The notes below the pieces were generated by a model, which worked only from the letters and a program-made list of their open reading frames with translations, was not told where the DNA came from and did no database searches. Below, piece by piece: positions 10,236 to 24,700 of a stretch of 64,000 nucleotides of DNA. Position numbers and translations under genes: made by a program. This DNA is from Lingula anatina (taxonomy: Eukaryota; Brachiopoda; Lingulata; Lingulida; Lingulidae). The stretch lies in the NCBI RefSeq assembly GCF_001039355.2, contig NW_019775649.1:10729-74728 (forward strand), read 5' to 3'. Position 1 is the stretch's first letter; each line of letters opens with the position of its first letter.

Positions 10236-13064
10236 TCAGCTTTCATCATCTGATGATCCCTGGTCGGAGGATATAATATCCGTCTCTTTCAAAAAGTCCA
10301 TCTCCTCCAGTCGCGAAAACTTGGGATTAGTGGGTGGAGATGCTACAATAGGGTCTAGGCTGGAAAACAGGTGAGAAAATTGAAAATATGAAAAAAAAAA
10401 CACAAACCAATAAAAATTTTGTAAAGTGCAACGACAGTTAGTTAATTCAAAACTGGAAATACATTTTGTAAAGAAAATACAATAGAATGGTTAGTTAAAG
10501 GTATAAAGACACGAGAAACTAACATCTCAAAGAATAGTGAAATATCAAGGTTAGTTGAAAATTTAAAAAACTAGTTTGGTTCAGTGTTAGTCTTTACTGA
10601 GAAAAAAAGGAAAAAATTACCGTTAGTCAAATGGGTAATTATAAGTTGTGAGTTGGACGAGTCCCACAAACAATTTTCAACTAGAATATGTTAGTGTAGA
10701 CAACATTGTATCAGTTAATTATAGTTGTGCCGTGCGTAAAGTACTATGCAATGCAGGTATGCGAGAAATCTGTTTTCCCCCAAAGTACGATTGCTTACTC
10801 ATTTTTAAATTCAGCATGCCTGTTTTTAAATAAAAGTGGCCTTCGCTTCTCCTTGGTTAACTTGCCGTTAGGAATGCGACCTTTGCTATAAATAATAGAA
10901 ATCACACTTAAATGAAAAAATGCACATCAACTAAAGATGGTGTAGTAGGCCTATGTCTTATGCATCACAGCACACAACAACAACAATCAAGCTGTTAAAT
11001 AACATGCAATTGTCTTAAAGCGGGGCACAGGAAGTTTCGGCCTAGGATGGCACCAAATGCAAACATTCTTATATAGTAAGTGTTACAAAAGATGATGGAC
11101 AATCTTATGTGTGTACACGTTAATTCCAATGTTAAACGTCCGATGACATGATAACGCAATGTTATCCGTATCTTACAGTCACTAAATTTGTTAAATGGCT
11201 AACCGCCACATGAAGATATGCCCGTATTTAAAAATACGTTTTAACCATTTTGGATTAAAGTTTGTTGCAAGAAGTAAGTGAAACGTGTCTGCATGGTAAG
11301 ATAAGATAAAGTTAACAATACAAGACTGTGAAAACAAGTAGATGGAAGTTGGAAGTTACGTGACTACTGAAAGAGACAAAGTAGAAATCATTTTGCAGCT
11401 TACCTGAGGAGAAAATTTCAACATATTTAAAGATGCTCCCTAAATTACAATGCAGAAGCTTCTTATAAATTGAGTGGTCACGGTGTATGTGCATGCTCTC
11501 TATTTTTCAGACCTGACCAGTGATTTACCTTTTATTCCCTCGGTGTTCTTCCTGCCACTTCACATGGCGAGCTGGCGAACTGTGTATAAGTGGTGCCATG
11601 CTGTCACAAGTAGACGTCTCGGAAAATGACCTGTTGAATGCTGCAATGTTAGCATTGTAATAATAAGACATACATTTCTGATCCTGCCTATTATACTGAA
11701 CATAAATGACCGATGAACTTACATCATATTTACAAAACAAAACCGAGAACGTGTCATCCTCACAAAAATGACAAAACAAAACAGATCTTTATTAGAAAAA
11801 AATTCTCATATAGGTAGGATCGATAAACGTTTAAGTATCACAAATAGAGAAAACATAAAATGTTATGGTTCTCTGTCACAGATGAGTATTGTTCTGTTAA
11901 AGGGATAACAACTTTTCATGTGGGATTCAAAATTCCACAATAAATAATTGTACACAAGAAACATAGAAATATCATAAATATAATATATTCAGTTTACCAC
12001 CTAAACGGCGGTTATCGCAATTATTCTGGAATCTGTGCTTGCCATCGGACCAAGAAGTCCTTCATAGATGGCCACCCTCTTTAGAGATTATTACAAAAAC
12101 CACACTTAAAAATAAAAAACTATCGACTAACTTTGTCGGAACGGATTTATTAACCATCGGAAAGTATGGGAAAATTGTCGTTTACCGCAGGAAAATCCGT
12201 TTTATGGCACTTTTCCCGGCAAAATGAAGAGTTGTCATCCCATTAAGAATACACGAATTATGTGATATCCATATATACGATCTGAGGCCATGTGTGTGAG
12301 GCATGTAAGTGCATGTATACCTAGTTTTGACTTCCTTTGCTCAGAGTTTTGCCGTCCATTCTCATACGGTGGATCCACCTGGTGGGTTGAAGGAAACTCC
12401 TCTATTTGGTTGCAATTTGATGATTCGTAAGGCGGGAAGATATCATCACTTGGGATGCCTGACATGATCAGCCTGTCATACTCGGCTATTTTATCCAAAA
12501 GTTGTTGAATCACCTCATCTTTCTGAAATCGGAAGTTTATGGTTGTCGGTGATGTCGTGTGGCATACATGTAGGCTATTGCATCTTAGTACTTTAAAATT
12601 AAAATTTTTATTAAAAAATTAAAATTAAATTAAAAAGTGTATTTTCTTGTTTACTTTCTTATTCTCTTTGAGGATGGCTTATTCTAAAAGCACGTTTCAT
12701 TCTGTAAATAAAATCGAATCGGTATCCCTACCACAAAAAGTATTTAGCTGGGAGAAAGGATAGGGGGAACGGTAAAATAGGATCCTTTTAGATAAAGCCA
12801 CCACCCGAGAAAGTCACTTTACATTTAAATTTTAAAAAAGCAATTCTAAAATGTGAATGACTAGAATACATTGTGTCAATATTAGTAATAGTAATAGGAG
12901 AGATATCTTACGGCAAGAACTACTTCTCTGCACCATCTGTTCTCGTCCGCTAGCTTATCAATCTTGTTTTTAAGGTCTGTGTGATGATCTACATGCTTTT
13001 GTTTACTCAAGGTGGCACGGATTTTCTTCCCAGTGCCTTTGGGATTCTTCTTTAGTTCAATTAT
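10236..13064 (-). CDS. GABBR2: GABBR2 exons 16-19: coiled coil and C-terminal tail
   Basis: Exon 16 (12912-13064, residues 721-771) and exon 17 (12321-12522, 772-839) carry hydrophobic heptads (KIDKLADEN, then [15 protein letters not shown]). This is where GABBR2 forms the coiled coil with GABBR1 that masks the partner's ER-retention signal and lets the pair reach the surface. Exon 18 (11529-11640) and exon 19 (10236-10359) form a divergent cytoplasmic tail ending SSDDES and TGA. Exon 18 uses the AG at TTGCAG; the next AG, ten bases inside, would give an early stop. The tail is shorter than in vertebrates. I saw no canonical AATAAA immediately downstream of the stop. Confidence 0.88.
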
Positions 13065-15703
13065 CTAAAAGAAAAAAGCTAACTGTTAATGCGTGCGAGA
13101 AGTTTTTTCGCAGGTGCATTATTTGTGATTCTATATTGTTTGATATTTTACTATCAGGAGTCCCGTAAAAATCCCGGCTTACATGCAGACACCCTTCATC
13201 GTATGAGTGTCACTTCGATAAGATTATGCTAGAGCATAATATGAATTTCATCACAATTCTTTGATTTCATAATTTATTGAAAGTTTGTCCGGCTAAAATT
13301 TAAAATAAACAGAGTATCAATAAATATCAACGTACCTTTGGAACAAACACCAAGCACTGTGTTATAGTGGTACATAATATGATAGACAATCCAGTTATCA
13401 GGAAACTAGCGTCCTGGTTGTCTCTGACTACGAAGGATATGGCTACACCACACACGCACAGCACTACCACGTTGTATACGCTCATACCGATATACTTGGA
13501 GTCGTTCAGTGCAGGAATGCTGACGTGACGGGTCTCCCAGGCAAGAAAACAGCCAAATATCTGGACAGACAGGAACATATTTTAAAAGCTTACACGTTGG
13601 GTACCCAGTTCTAGAACGTATGCAGTGTTTGCAAGATGAACTGACACACTACTTTGTATCACTGAGTCTACTTTTTAAATACATGCCAAACATGTATGAC
13701 AAAAGGTATTGCAAGTGAGTATTATATCTACATATATTCAGGACACATTATATTACAGGATAACGCAATTAGAAGAGTTTTTGGTATGTTTCCAAAGTTA
13801 TTGAACATTATTTTTACATGTCATCATCATTAGTGCCTTTCGATAAGTTTGCCTTATTGGTTGTTGCCTTAACTCGTTTGAATGGAATATAAAGGCATTC
13901 AATAAATGTGATATAAATGAAATATACAAACTCACTAATAAAACGCCCTTGTACGCATAAAGAATGGAAAGCCAAATTGTCATGTGCGTGCTGAAACAAT
14001 AATCCACCTGTGGTATAATTTCCATGTCTATACCACGCTCCTGAAATCACGAAAGATCCAATTCTGTTCAAACAAACTTTGCCTTTCTTCCACTTAAATA
14101 TTTAGAACGGAATATGCCAGGTTATTTTCATATTTTATTAATTCTATGTTGTTCTTAATTTATTTTAAACAAAAACTTTATTTGACGAAAACTGCATGGG
14201 CCTTTGTCAAACACATCCTTAAGAAAGTTCCATTAAAATGTCCAACTACCGCATACATATATATTGTAATAGTGTAGGATATTATTGTACCAAACAACTG
14301 TGTGTTTAAACAATGTGTAGGGGAAAGTCTAAGATATGTTTACTATCAAATTTGAAAACACCAGATATGTTTTAAGCTATACTGTGAAAGCTCTAATCTC
14401 TAACAAATAGTGTTGTTAGCGGTGTCGGATGTAAGAGATAGCTGGTGGTTTTCTTACCACGGCCGGTAGGTGTTTGGTCTGTTTCTGCATAGGGTCGACT
14501 ATCTGCCATGTAATGAGTATGATCAGATCAAACACAAGCAGTCCCAATACAATAAGAATCAGTTTGTAGTCCTTGATTACCTGGAGAACAAAACAACGAA
14601 ACATACCAGGAAAAACGTTCATAAAGATGACAAGAAAACCCCAAAACAAATCGATACCTTTAACGCTTATTGTTTCATTTTTTGAAAAGAAAACGAGTTG
14701 GTTATGTAATATTGTGTCATTACGGATAAATTTAGTTCCACTTAAACCATAACGAATCTTCCAAGTTTAGACTAACCTTTCTGTTTAACTTCACGTTGGT
14801 AAATATGGCATGTACGCGCCATGTCTTGCTAAATAAAGCACCAAATGAGAGCGTGAATCCGATGGATAAACTCCAGCAGCGACCCTAAAATGAGATTAAT
14901 ATCATGCATAATAAATTTGTATTAAGTCCCTGACCATATTAAAAATGTGGGGCCTTACCAGGACCTCATCTTTCTAAGTCCTGTTAGGTCAAAACAAAAC
15001 TGCCTTCACTGCAACGGCTTGTGGTGGGTTGAGTATCAAACCATTATAGACGGGACAGTAACTGGTTTGAGACAAGATAACTGCTCTTTGAGATGAAAAG
15101 TATAAGACAGTTTAGTATTAGCCAATCACATTTTATTTATGATCTAAATTTTCTCCAATCCTACAGACGGATTCAGAGTGCATGATATAAAGATCTGAAC
15201 TTAGTGAAATTTTAATACATGTACAAAAGGTATAATGGCACTGACTGCAAGACACTGGCGTTCTAACTTGGTTTTCATACTAAAGAAAAGTGTGTGGGTT
15301 CCTCTAATATATAAACTTTTCTGTTTAGAAAAATCATAACGGGTCTGTTGTAATGATGCTATTTTAGCAAACTGCAAGGCCTACCAAAATTAACACAGAC
15401 AAGATCAAGCAATGCAGGCCTTTTCACATGCTCTTACCTACATTTATACATGCATAAAAGCATCTCTTACCACGCATATATACGGCAAGCGTTCTGGCGA
15501 CGTTAAACTGCCGTCCAATCCCAGCATGGGCACGGCAGAATACGTCAATATACAACCTATCACGATTACGTTGTTCATATTCGGACTGGACATTTTAATG
15601 TATCTGAAAAATATGCATTAAATTATACAGGCAATTAAAAATATGATGGCTAATACGATATGAATTAGAATGCACTATTTAAGTCGCTGTAAAATATATA
15701 GAA

Positions 15704-15749
<46 letters not shown>

Positions 15750-18700
15750 CCTGGACAAAAGAAGTGTCACCCCCTAACTCAGAGTAATAAAAGTAGGCAG
15801 ATCTTGGGTAGTTATAATGCCTGGTCTACTTATAATGTGACTAATGAGTATAAAACCGCTAAACCATGTAATTGTATTGTTGGTCTTGTACATGTACAGC
15901 AAATGTTATTCCTGTCTTTCTCCAATATGGCAAGATACAGGCAATTATCTAACGGTTATAGGTGCAAGTTATTAACCTGAAAAGAGGCGGAATATAAGCA
16001 ATGTCAGAATATCGATACAATTGAATTGTTCAGTCAGAACCGTGCAGAGAGTCTGGTCTCGGCATAGAAACACTGGATCAAGAGACAAATTGCCTCTGAT
16101 GGGTCGTCCAAGAAAGACTACTGGCCGTGAAGACCGACGGCTGATTTTGATTTCCAGGTTGTCAAAGTTCGACACTGCTTGTCAGTTGACAACACAGTGG
16201 AACAATTTCACACATAAGAATGTGTCTGTGAAAATTGCTAGGCGTCGGTTACATGCTCATAGAGTGTACAGCAGGGTAGCAAGACTGAAACCTCTGATAT
16301 CGTTACAAAACAGGCAACGTAGAGTGAACTAGGGTCAACAGGATCTGGAACTGGACAGTCCATGACAATTGGTCCTATATATTTTTTCTGATGAGTGGCG
16401 CTGCATGTGGTCTGACCTCTGATGACAGACGGGTATGATGCTGGCGAACTGCTAGTAAAGCATTTGAACCAAAAGCACTGAATTTTCTAACCAGGATCAG
16501 CATATTCATCATGGTGTGGGGCTGCATCAGCAGCCATGGCGTGGGCGAATTGATAGTGGTTGATGGAAACATGAATCACTAGAAATATATCGATGTTTTG
16601 GAGTCAGGCTTGCTACCATCTATTACTAACATGTTTGGTGACAGGAATTATCCATTTATTCACCAGGATGACAATGCTCCTTGTCACAGGCCCAGAGCAC
16701 TTGATGATTGGTTTGACCAACAGGACATTCGCAGGCCTAGGGTGATGTGGCCTGCCCAGAGTCCGGATGCAAACATAATAGAAAATGTGTGGAATGATAT
16801 GTCAAAACTTTTGACAAATGTCCGTCTAACCAGCAGAGAAACTCTGTTATATTCAGTGTTTCATGCTTGGGCCAGCATAAGCCCTGAACGCATCAGACAA
16901 TTATATGAATCCTTGCCTCGTAGACTGGCACCTATTATTAGGTCACGTGGCTATGCCACTAAGTACTAATTTTGGACTTGAAACTGCATATTTTGGTAGA
17001 ATGTATATTTTGTTCTCATTTTGTGAATTTTTGTGGAATTTGATGTTAATAAAATGATACCAGGTGCATATCATTCCACTTTCATTTATATCCCCCATAG
17101 TATTAGTTCAGTAGAGGTGACACTTCTATTTGTCCAGTGTGTGTATATGGAAAATTAAGCTTAATCTCGTTTTCACCACGCATTAGCACCGTGAATATGA
17201 AAATATTTCAAACATATTCCCACGCAATTTTTATGACAAAAGTCACTACAAAAGTCCTGTCTCTGTGTTTGCCTTATAATCGTATTGAACAATTTTTTTT
17301 ATATATTACCTATGGTGTCGGTATTTGACGTTTATGACTAAGAACGCAATGGCCATGATCTGTCCCAATGAAGCTAGCACCTCTAACACAATATAGATTC
17401 TGATATCTACGCTCTGTGTCTCATATATCTGTTTACTGCTATCTCTTGGCGGACCGCTTCCTGTAGAAAGAGAACAAATAACGGGAAGGTTATGTTACCA
17501 ACTTACCAATATTTGTATATCTAGTAGACATATGATGTGTTTCATCTGCAAATTTTCATCGAGTTCTTTTGTCAATAGCTTGGGAAATAAACAGATACTA
17601 CTTTTACCAGCAAATATTCCGTCTGCTTACAGACATCAGGGAATGGGCTGACAACCTATCACCCTATAAGTTCATTTCCCAAACTATTGGCAAAAGAATT
17701 TCTAGAAGCTACATAATGGAAACGCGATTAGCTTTTTCAACGCCAATCAATTTAAGGCCTAAGAGTTAGCATTGCATGTTAACACTTGCACATCAGTTTT
17801 TATCTTAAATGTCACATCATTAGCAGCTGTAAATAAAGGGCATCACTTTGCATGTTCGACAAAAAAGGTTTACTGAAGCCTACGCGCAACCTATAGCCAA
17901 GAGACGAATACCAATTACTGTGTCTAATAACTGTGTTTGTGCGGTAAGAATATCACGAGCACCTTACCTGACCAGGCTATGGTGTCTGGGCGGAAAATGA
18001 GCCGATCCGACGACATGTTGAAATAACCGACGTTGATCATATCTTCTCCACCTGAGATTAAAATAAATACTCGTTATTATCTTGCCAAAATAAATAAATA
18101 AATAAAGTAATAAATAAATAAAGTAATAAATTAATAAATAAATAATAGAATGAATTTAAAAAGGGGAGAACAGTTATGAACAATTTGGTGAATTTTATCA
18201 AGAAATCATTATTTCTCTTTTAACTCATGTGTCTATGAAACATGCCAATAAAGTGACGAAACTAAATAAATTCAACCTTTCAAGGTTGTCTTACAACAGT
18301 GCTGCCATTTAATCAAATAATACTTTATTCATGGGTAAAAAGTGGCTTGCGCTGTTACTAGTAACCCTGAAAAATTGTATAAAAACAGTATTCAAAACCA
18401 CCAATCATAGAAACAAGCGTGTTCCTCACAATCCAACACACGTACATAATACAGCAAAATTTGACGTTCCAAAGAGAAATCGATGGTAATGATCGACAGG
18501 CATAATTCTCAGACTCCCGCCCAGTGGGATACAACGTAGATGAAATCGACAGAATCGTACTAATGGACGGACCTCTCATCATATAGTACATAATTTGATT
18601 TCGCCACTTTATAGGGTCCCAAGCTATCGCACACAATAAAGCTTGCACAATATTATTTTTAAAGTGAATACTTATATGTTACATGTGCACGGGCTTCTAC

Positions 18701-21700
18701 GTCCCAAATGTGTCACAGCGTCTTTCTAAATATAAGAAAAATGTAAACTTCTTCACTGATATAGACTTGCTTCGGGAGGTCGTGGCTTCGACCTTAAACA
18801 CTGTGTCATAACAAAGACAAGAAAAATGCACGAAAAAAATGAGGGATGGTGCCCATGTTGTCTCCTCACACAGCAGAATACAGAGTTCTTAAAATCTTAA
18901 AAGACCTTTCTCGATAGAAATTACTATTTATATCATTATTTTGTAAGGCCTACAAAGAGAGTTCGTAAGGGTACATATACGTCTGATAAATGCTTTTTCA
19001 GGGAGGTGAAAATGATTCTTGATTGAACAGATCCATAAAAATCAGGAATTAAAACAAGTCAGGTTGAATTTAGTTATCGAAACGTAATAAGCTAACACCT
19101 TGCTCTGTGGAGCATATCTAACCCATACTGTCTATTTTATGATTACAGCAACACGTTTTTCATATTATTTACATATCTTAAAAGTGAATCACGTCCCTTT
19201 CTAGTTCCATTTGCATTGAACACTGTCATTAATAAAGCGAGCGAGGGTCATTTACGACAAACGATGACATATAATTTACACCGAAGGAATATTTTGACTT
19301 CAAATGATTTAGACATGTTTTCCCCTGAGAAGATCATGTAACTCAGTCATTTACTTCTTTTTCAAGTTATGCCAATAACCGTTAGTTGTATGAGAATATA
19401 GTGCAAGGCCAAGACAGATTTCTGTTGCGTGTACTAATTATAATGCAGCACCAGACGCTTTATAGATTATAAAATAACCTGCAAGCGAAAACAGGATTGA
19501 AGCTAAGCACATGTGTTTTATCTATAAGTTTACATAATACATAAACCAAAGCGATGCTATCAGGTCGCCTTTTATCCAGGCATGTTAATCGATAATCATT
19601 TACTTGTCTATTCCAATTTCGTCCCACCTTGATATTGTTCAATTCGGATTTCTCCAAGTCTCTCTCCTTGCCTAAATTGGACCATCCCCTGAAAAGTTAA
19701 GAAAATTGTATGAATAGCAGTGAGTCCTTGAAAGTTACTATATCAGTCCAAATCAAGATAAATGGCAAAGTGGTGAAATTGCCAGNCAATCAATTTAAGG
19801 CCTAAGAGTTAGCATTGCATGTTAACACTTGCACATCAGTTTTTATCTTAAATGTCACATCATTAGCAGCTGTAAATAAAGGGCATCACTTTGCATGTTC
19901 GACAAAAAAGTTTACTGAAGCCTACGCGCAACCTATAGCCAAGAGACGAATACCAATTACTGTGTCTAATAACTGTGTTTGTGCGGTAAGAATATCACGA
20001 GCACCTTACCTGACCAGGCTATGGTGTCTGGGCGGAAAATGAGCCGATCCGACGACATGTTGAAATAACCGACGTTGATCATATCTTCTCCACCTGAGAT
20101 TAAAATAAATACTCGTTATTATCTTGCCAAAATAAATAAATAAATAAAGTAATAAATAAATAAAGTAATAAATTAATAAATAAATAATAGAATGCATTTA
20201 AAAAGGGGAGAACAGTTATGAACAATTTGGTGAATTTTATCAAGAAATCATTATTTCTCTTTTAACTCATGTGTCTATGAAACATGCCAATAAAGTGACG
20301 AAACTAAATAAATTCAACCTTTCAAGGTTGTCTTACAACAGTGCTGCCATTTAATCAAATAATACTTTATTCATGGGTAAAAGTGGCTTGCGCTGTTACT
20401 AGTAACCCTGAAAAATTGTATAAAAACAGTATTCAAAACCACCAATCATAGAAACAAGCGTGTTCCTCACAATCCAACACACGTACATAATACAGCAAAA
20501 TTTGACGTTCCAAAGAGAAATCGATGGTAATGATCGACAGGCATAATTCTCAGACTCCCGCCCAGTGGGATACAACGTAGATGAAATCGACAGAATCGTA
20601 CTAATGGACGGACCTCTCATCATATAGTACATAATTTGATTTCGCCACTTTATAGGGTCCCAAGCTATCGCACACAATAAAGCTTGCACAATATTATTTT
20701 TAAAGTGAATACTTATATGTTACATGTGCACGGGCTTCTACGTCCCAAATGTGTCACAGCGTCTTTCTAAATATAAGAAAAATGTAAACTTCTTCACTGA
20801 TATAGACTTGCTTCGGGAGGTCGTGGCTTCGACCTTAAACACTGTGTCATAACAAAGACAAGAAAAATGCACGAAAAAAATGAGGGATGGTGCCCATGTT
20901 GTCTCCTCACACAGCAGAATACAGAGTTCTTAAAATCTTAAAAGACCTTTCTCGATAGAAATTACTATTTATATCATTATTTTGTAAGGCCTACAAAGAG
21001 AGTTCGTAAGGGTACATATACGTCTGATAAATGCTTTTTCAGGGAGGTGAAAATGATTCTTGATTGAACAGATCCATAAAAATCAGGAATTAAAACAAGT
21101 CAGGTTGAATTTAGTTATCGAAACGTAATAAGCTAACACCTTGCTCTGTGGAGCATATCTAACCCATACTGTCTATTTTATGATTACAGCAACACGTTTT
21201 TCATATATTTACATATCTTAAAAGTGAATCACGTCCCTTTCTAGTTCCATTTGCATTGAACACTGTCATTAATAAAGCGAGCGAGGGTCATTTACGACAA
21301 ACGATGACATATAATTTACACCGAAGGAATATTTTGACTTCAAATGATTTAGACATGTTTTCCCCTGAGAAGATCATGTAACTCAGTCATTTACTTCTTT
21401 TTCAAGTTATGCCAATAACCGTTAGTTGTATGAGAATATAGTGCAAGGCCAAGACAGATTTCTGTTGCGTGTACTAATTATAATGCAGCACCAGACGCTT
21501 TATAGATTATAAAATAACCTGCAAGCGAAAACAGGATTGAAGCTAAGCACATGTGTTTTATCTATAAGTTTACATAATACATAAACCAAAGCGATGCTAT
21601 CAGGTCGCCTTTTATCCAGGCATGTTAATCGATAATCATTTACTTGTCTATTCCAATTTCGTCCCACCTTGATATTGTTCAATTCGGATTTCTCCAAGTC

Positions 21701-24700
21701 TCTCTCCTTGCCTAAATTGGACCATCCCCTGAAAAGTTAAGAAAATTGTATGAATAGCAGTGAGTCCTTGAAAGTTACTATATCAGTCCAAATCAAGATA
21801 AATGGCAAAGTGGTGAAATTGCCAGAGAGCTGTAACATGTAATGCAATTCCACAATTAAAAAACAAACTGATTTAGTTATTCAAATCGTTGTTTTCTATT
21901 TCATCAATTCTACCCGGGGCTGGGGGTATTTCACTGTACCGTTACACCCTTAAACGACGTGGTGTTCATCATGAGTTCGAACAACTCTGACATAAAAGGG
22001 GTTGGGTTATCTTTCGGTAGAGGAAGACTGCCTTTGTACACCCGCAACAGCTTTTGTACTGCAAGAGCAATGGCCCAAACACCGTCATATGCGTAACCAT
22101 GAAAGCGAGCGTAGGTCGTATTGCGGGCCTTGTTGTATTCGGTTAAATACTCCTCTGGTTTCTACAATGAAAATAACGTTGACCTGTGTAAGGTAAAGGG
22201 TTCAGTTTTTTTTCAAAAAACACAAATTGTTAAATTCAGAAGCAACTTATTCCTTCAAGTAAGTTCCTTCAAATTATTTTCTTCAAATTTTACTCAGACA
22301 AGGTAATAAATGGCAAGAATGATAACAAGCCTTTAAAAACAGGTATTATTAACCTAAAATGGTTATCTAATAATATATTGGATCTAAAAATTCACCCATC
22401 CAGTTCGTTATTTTTATCGATTACAGTAATGAAAATCACATACGACTGTAATTTTCAGTTCATAATACACTCTTAATGAAGTTAGATCTTATTAATGAAG
22501 CTACATGTACACACTGACCAATCCAGCCACAGTATCGCCTTGGCCGCTTGTCAGCTCTGGAATGTCTGTACCGAAGGCATAGGTAAAGGCCTCCTGAAGC
22601 TCCTCTGGCGAACAGTCGATGTCCTCGGTGTCCTCGGGGGGATCCATCCACCATCTGGATGTAAACCCTGCCAGCACTATCCAGACGTATTTGGGCCCGT
22701 ACAAGCCCTCTTTGTAGGCCTAACCAAATAATAATAATAATAATAATATTTAATAATATATATATTTAGTTACCTCTATCAAGAATGGTGTTTTTAAGAC
22801 TTTTACAGCATTCAATGAAATATACGAAATTCAATGTTGAATGACAATAAATATATTTTGGTGAAGGGTCGAAACGTTAAATCTCACATGTACTATTGGC
22901 CATCTTTACACAGGAGACGTTGGAAAACTGCAATATATACTTTATGTCGTAGATTCTAGTTAGATAACCAGTACGAATTTGTAGCAAAAACTAACACTTG
23001 TGCTATATAATCCATAGATTAAAGACGATGCTCTCTTTTATAGCTCGTGATGTATTCAAATCCGTCTTCAGAAGAAATCTAAGAATGATGTTTTACCGTT
23101 TTAGCAAGTCATGATACAATAGGATTTTAGGATTGTTGATTTCTAAGAATAGTCAATTGTCAGCCTTACTGAAGTAGCTACCAAACGGCACAGCTTAAGA
23201 ATAAAAAAGAAATGATGGAGACGTGTGCCGAGGAAAGGCATCGAAAGGATTGATCGAATTGTTGCTACAGGTCATTCACTGGCAGTAAACATAAAATACA
23301 ACGATCGTTTTTGCACTCCTACACTCGGCCAAGCGGATAATGTACAACTCGTAACTCAAGCTACACTACACGTTGCAATCGAATTGGCTCAGTTTTACAG
23401 GGCGTTAGCGCACAGTTGCGCAGCGGTGGAGAAAAAGCAAGCTGGTTACTTGACTTGACAGCAAGTAGCTATTTACAATATTTCTGATTTGCGAAATGAT
23501 TGACTGTCGAATCCAATCGGCCAAAAACGCTGTCTGACATTTTAAGTTACACGCGACAACATACCCACTTCCATATTCTCCAGAATCTGGTCCAATGCAT
23601 AATATGAAGGGCGAAGCTTTTTTGTTTTAAAGGAAGCGCCAATGGAATACATGTAGGCCTACTGCACATTTAATACCGTGATGGATACAAACAAGTAATA
23701 GAATGTTATCTTGGATCATGTAGCTAAATGCCTAGAAATGATGAATGTAGATATGTCGAAAATCTGTCATATTTTAGAAGCAGATTGTGCCTTCGTTAGT
23801 TTTTTTCCTACAAGTCCCTGTGGTATCACTAACAAGTTCTTGCGGTATCACTAAGTTCCTGTGATATCACTCATAAGTCCCTGGGGGTATCTCTCGTACT
23901 TTAAGAAAAAAAAAAAAAAAAACAATGATGCGGTGTGAGCGTGAAGGATACTTTGTGTTAAGTTAGGATGATAATACAGTCATAGAGCCGCCTATCAGAG
24001 CGAGTGCCTGAAGCAGCCCTTAAAACTCTCAGTTCTAAACCTTTTTGTTCCTGAGTCGCGTCGTCATGGAGAAAGCAGTTAAGGGGTGATTGAAGCTATT
24101 GCACAGACCCAAGGGGAATAAGAGATGGAGATCCAGGGCTGCGTCTGATTCTATTCTATTCTATTCGGAAGAATTAATATATTTGTAATTTAGAAATAAA
24201 GTGTTTGTACCGTAAACTTACCGCACAAAAAACCTTCCAAGCCATGACTTCGGCGAAATTACCTAGGAAAATTCTGGCGCCGCTGTCCTGTGGAAGGAAA
24301 CAACACACTACAGTAGTCTAATAACTGTTTAAATTTAACAAAGACCACTTATTTACTTCTGTCCCAGTGGGAGTAAAAGGCATATGCTAAGACCCTTGTT
24401 TAGTGGGTCATAGGCATAAGCTAGTCAGTAGGAAGAATTAATAATGCACAATACTGAAATGAAATTCAATGTTATCCTACAACAATTCGTGTTTCCTGCA
24501 CGCCTTGTTCCACACTTTTTTGGTTACCACGAAGCAAAGATCAGAAAGTAAATCGTAAAGTCCTGGTTTCTATTTCTAGATACTGGTCAAAGGAGGAGAT
24601 TACATTGATCAAACTGTCAAGTTTCATATAAACAATAAATGAATGAATTGTAGAGGTTTCAGGTTTCCAGTCAAACACTTACTCCCCCAGGTTCATATAC

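Noticed and set aside
10840-10891. Possible extra GABBR2 exon with a TATTTATAG acceptor on the minus strand
   Set aside because: No usable donor follows, and exons 18 and 19 already join in phase without it.
23225-23458. 77-codon plus-strand frame preserved in both duplicated blocks (also 31668-31901)
   Set aside because: The blocks are recent copies, so preservation is expected without selection; it lies in a GABBR2 intron with no coding signature, and two residues differ.
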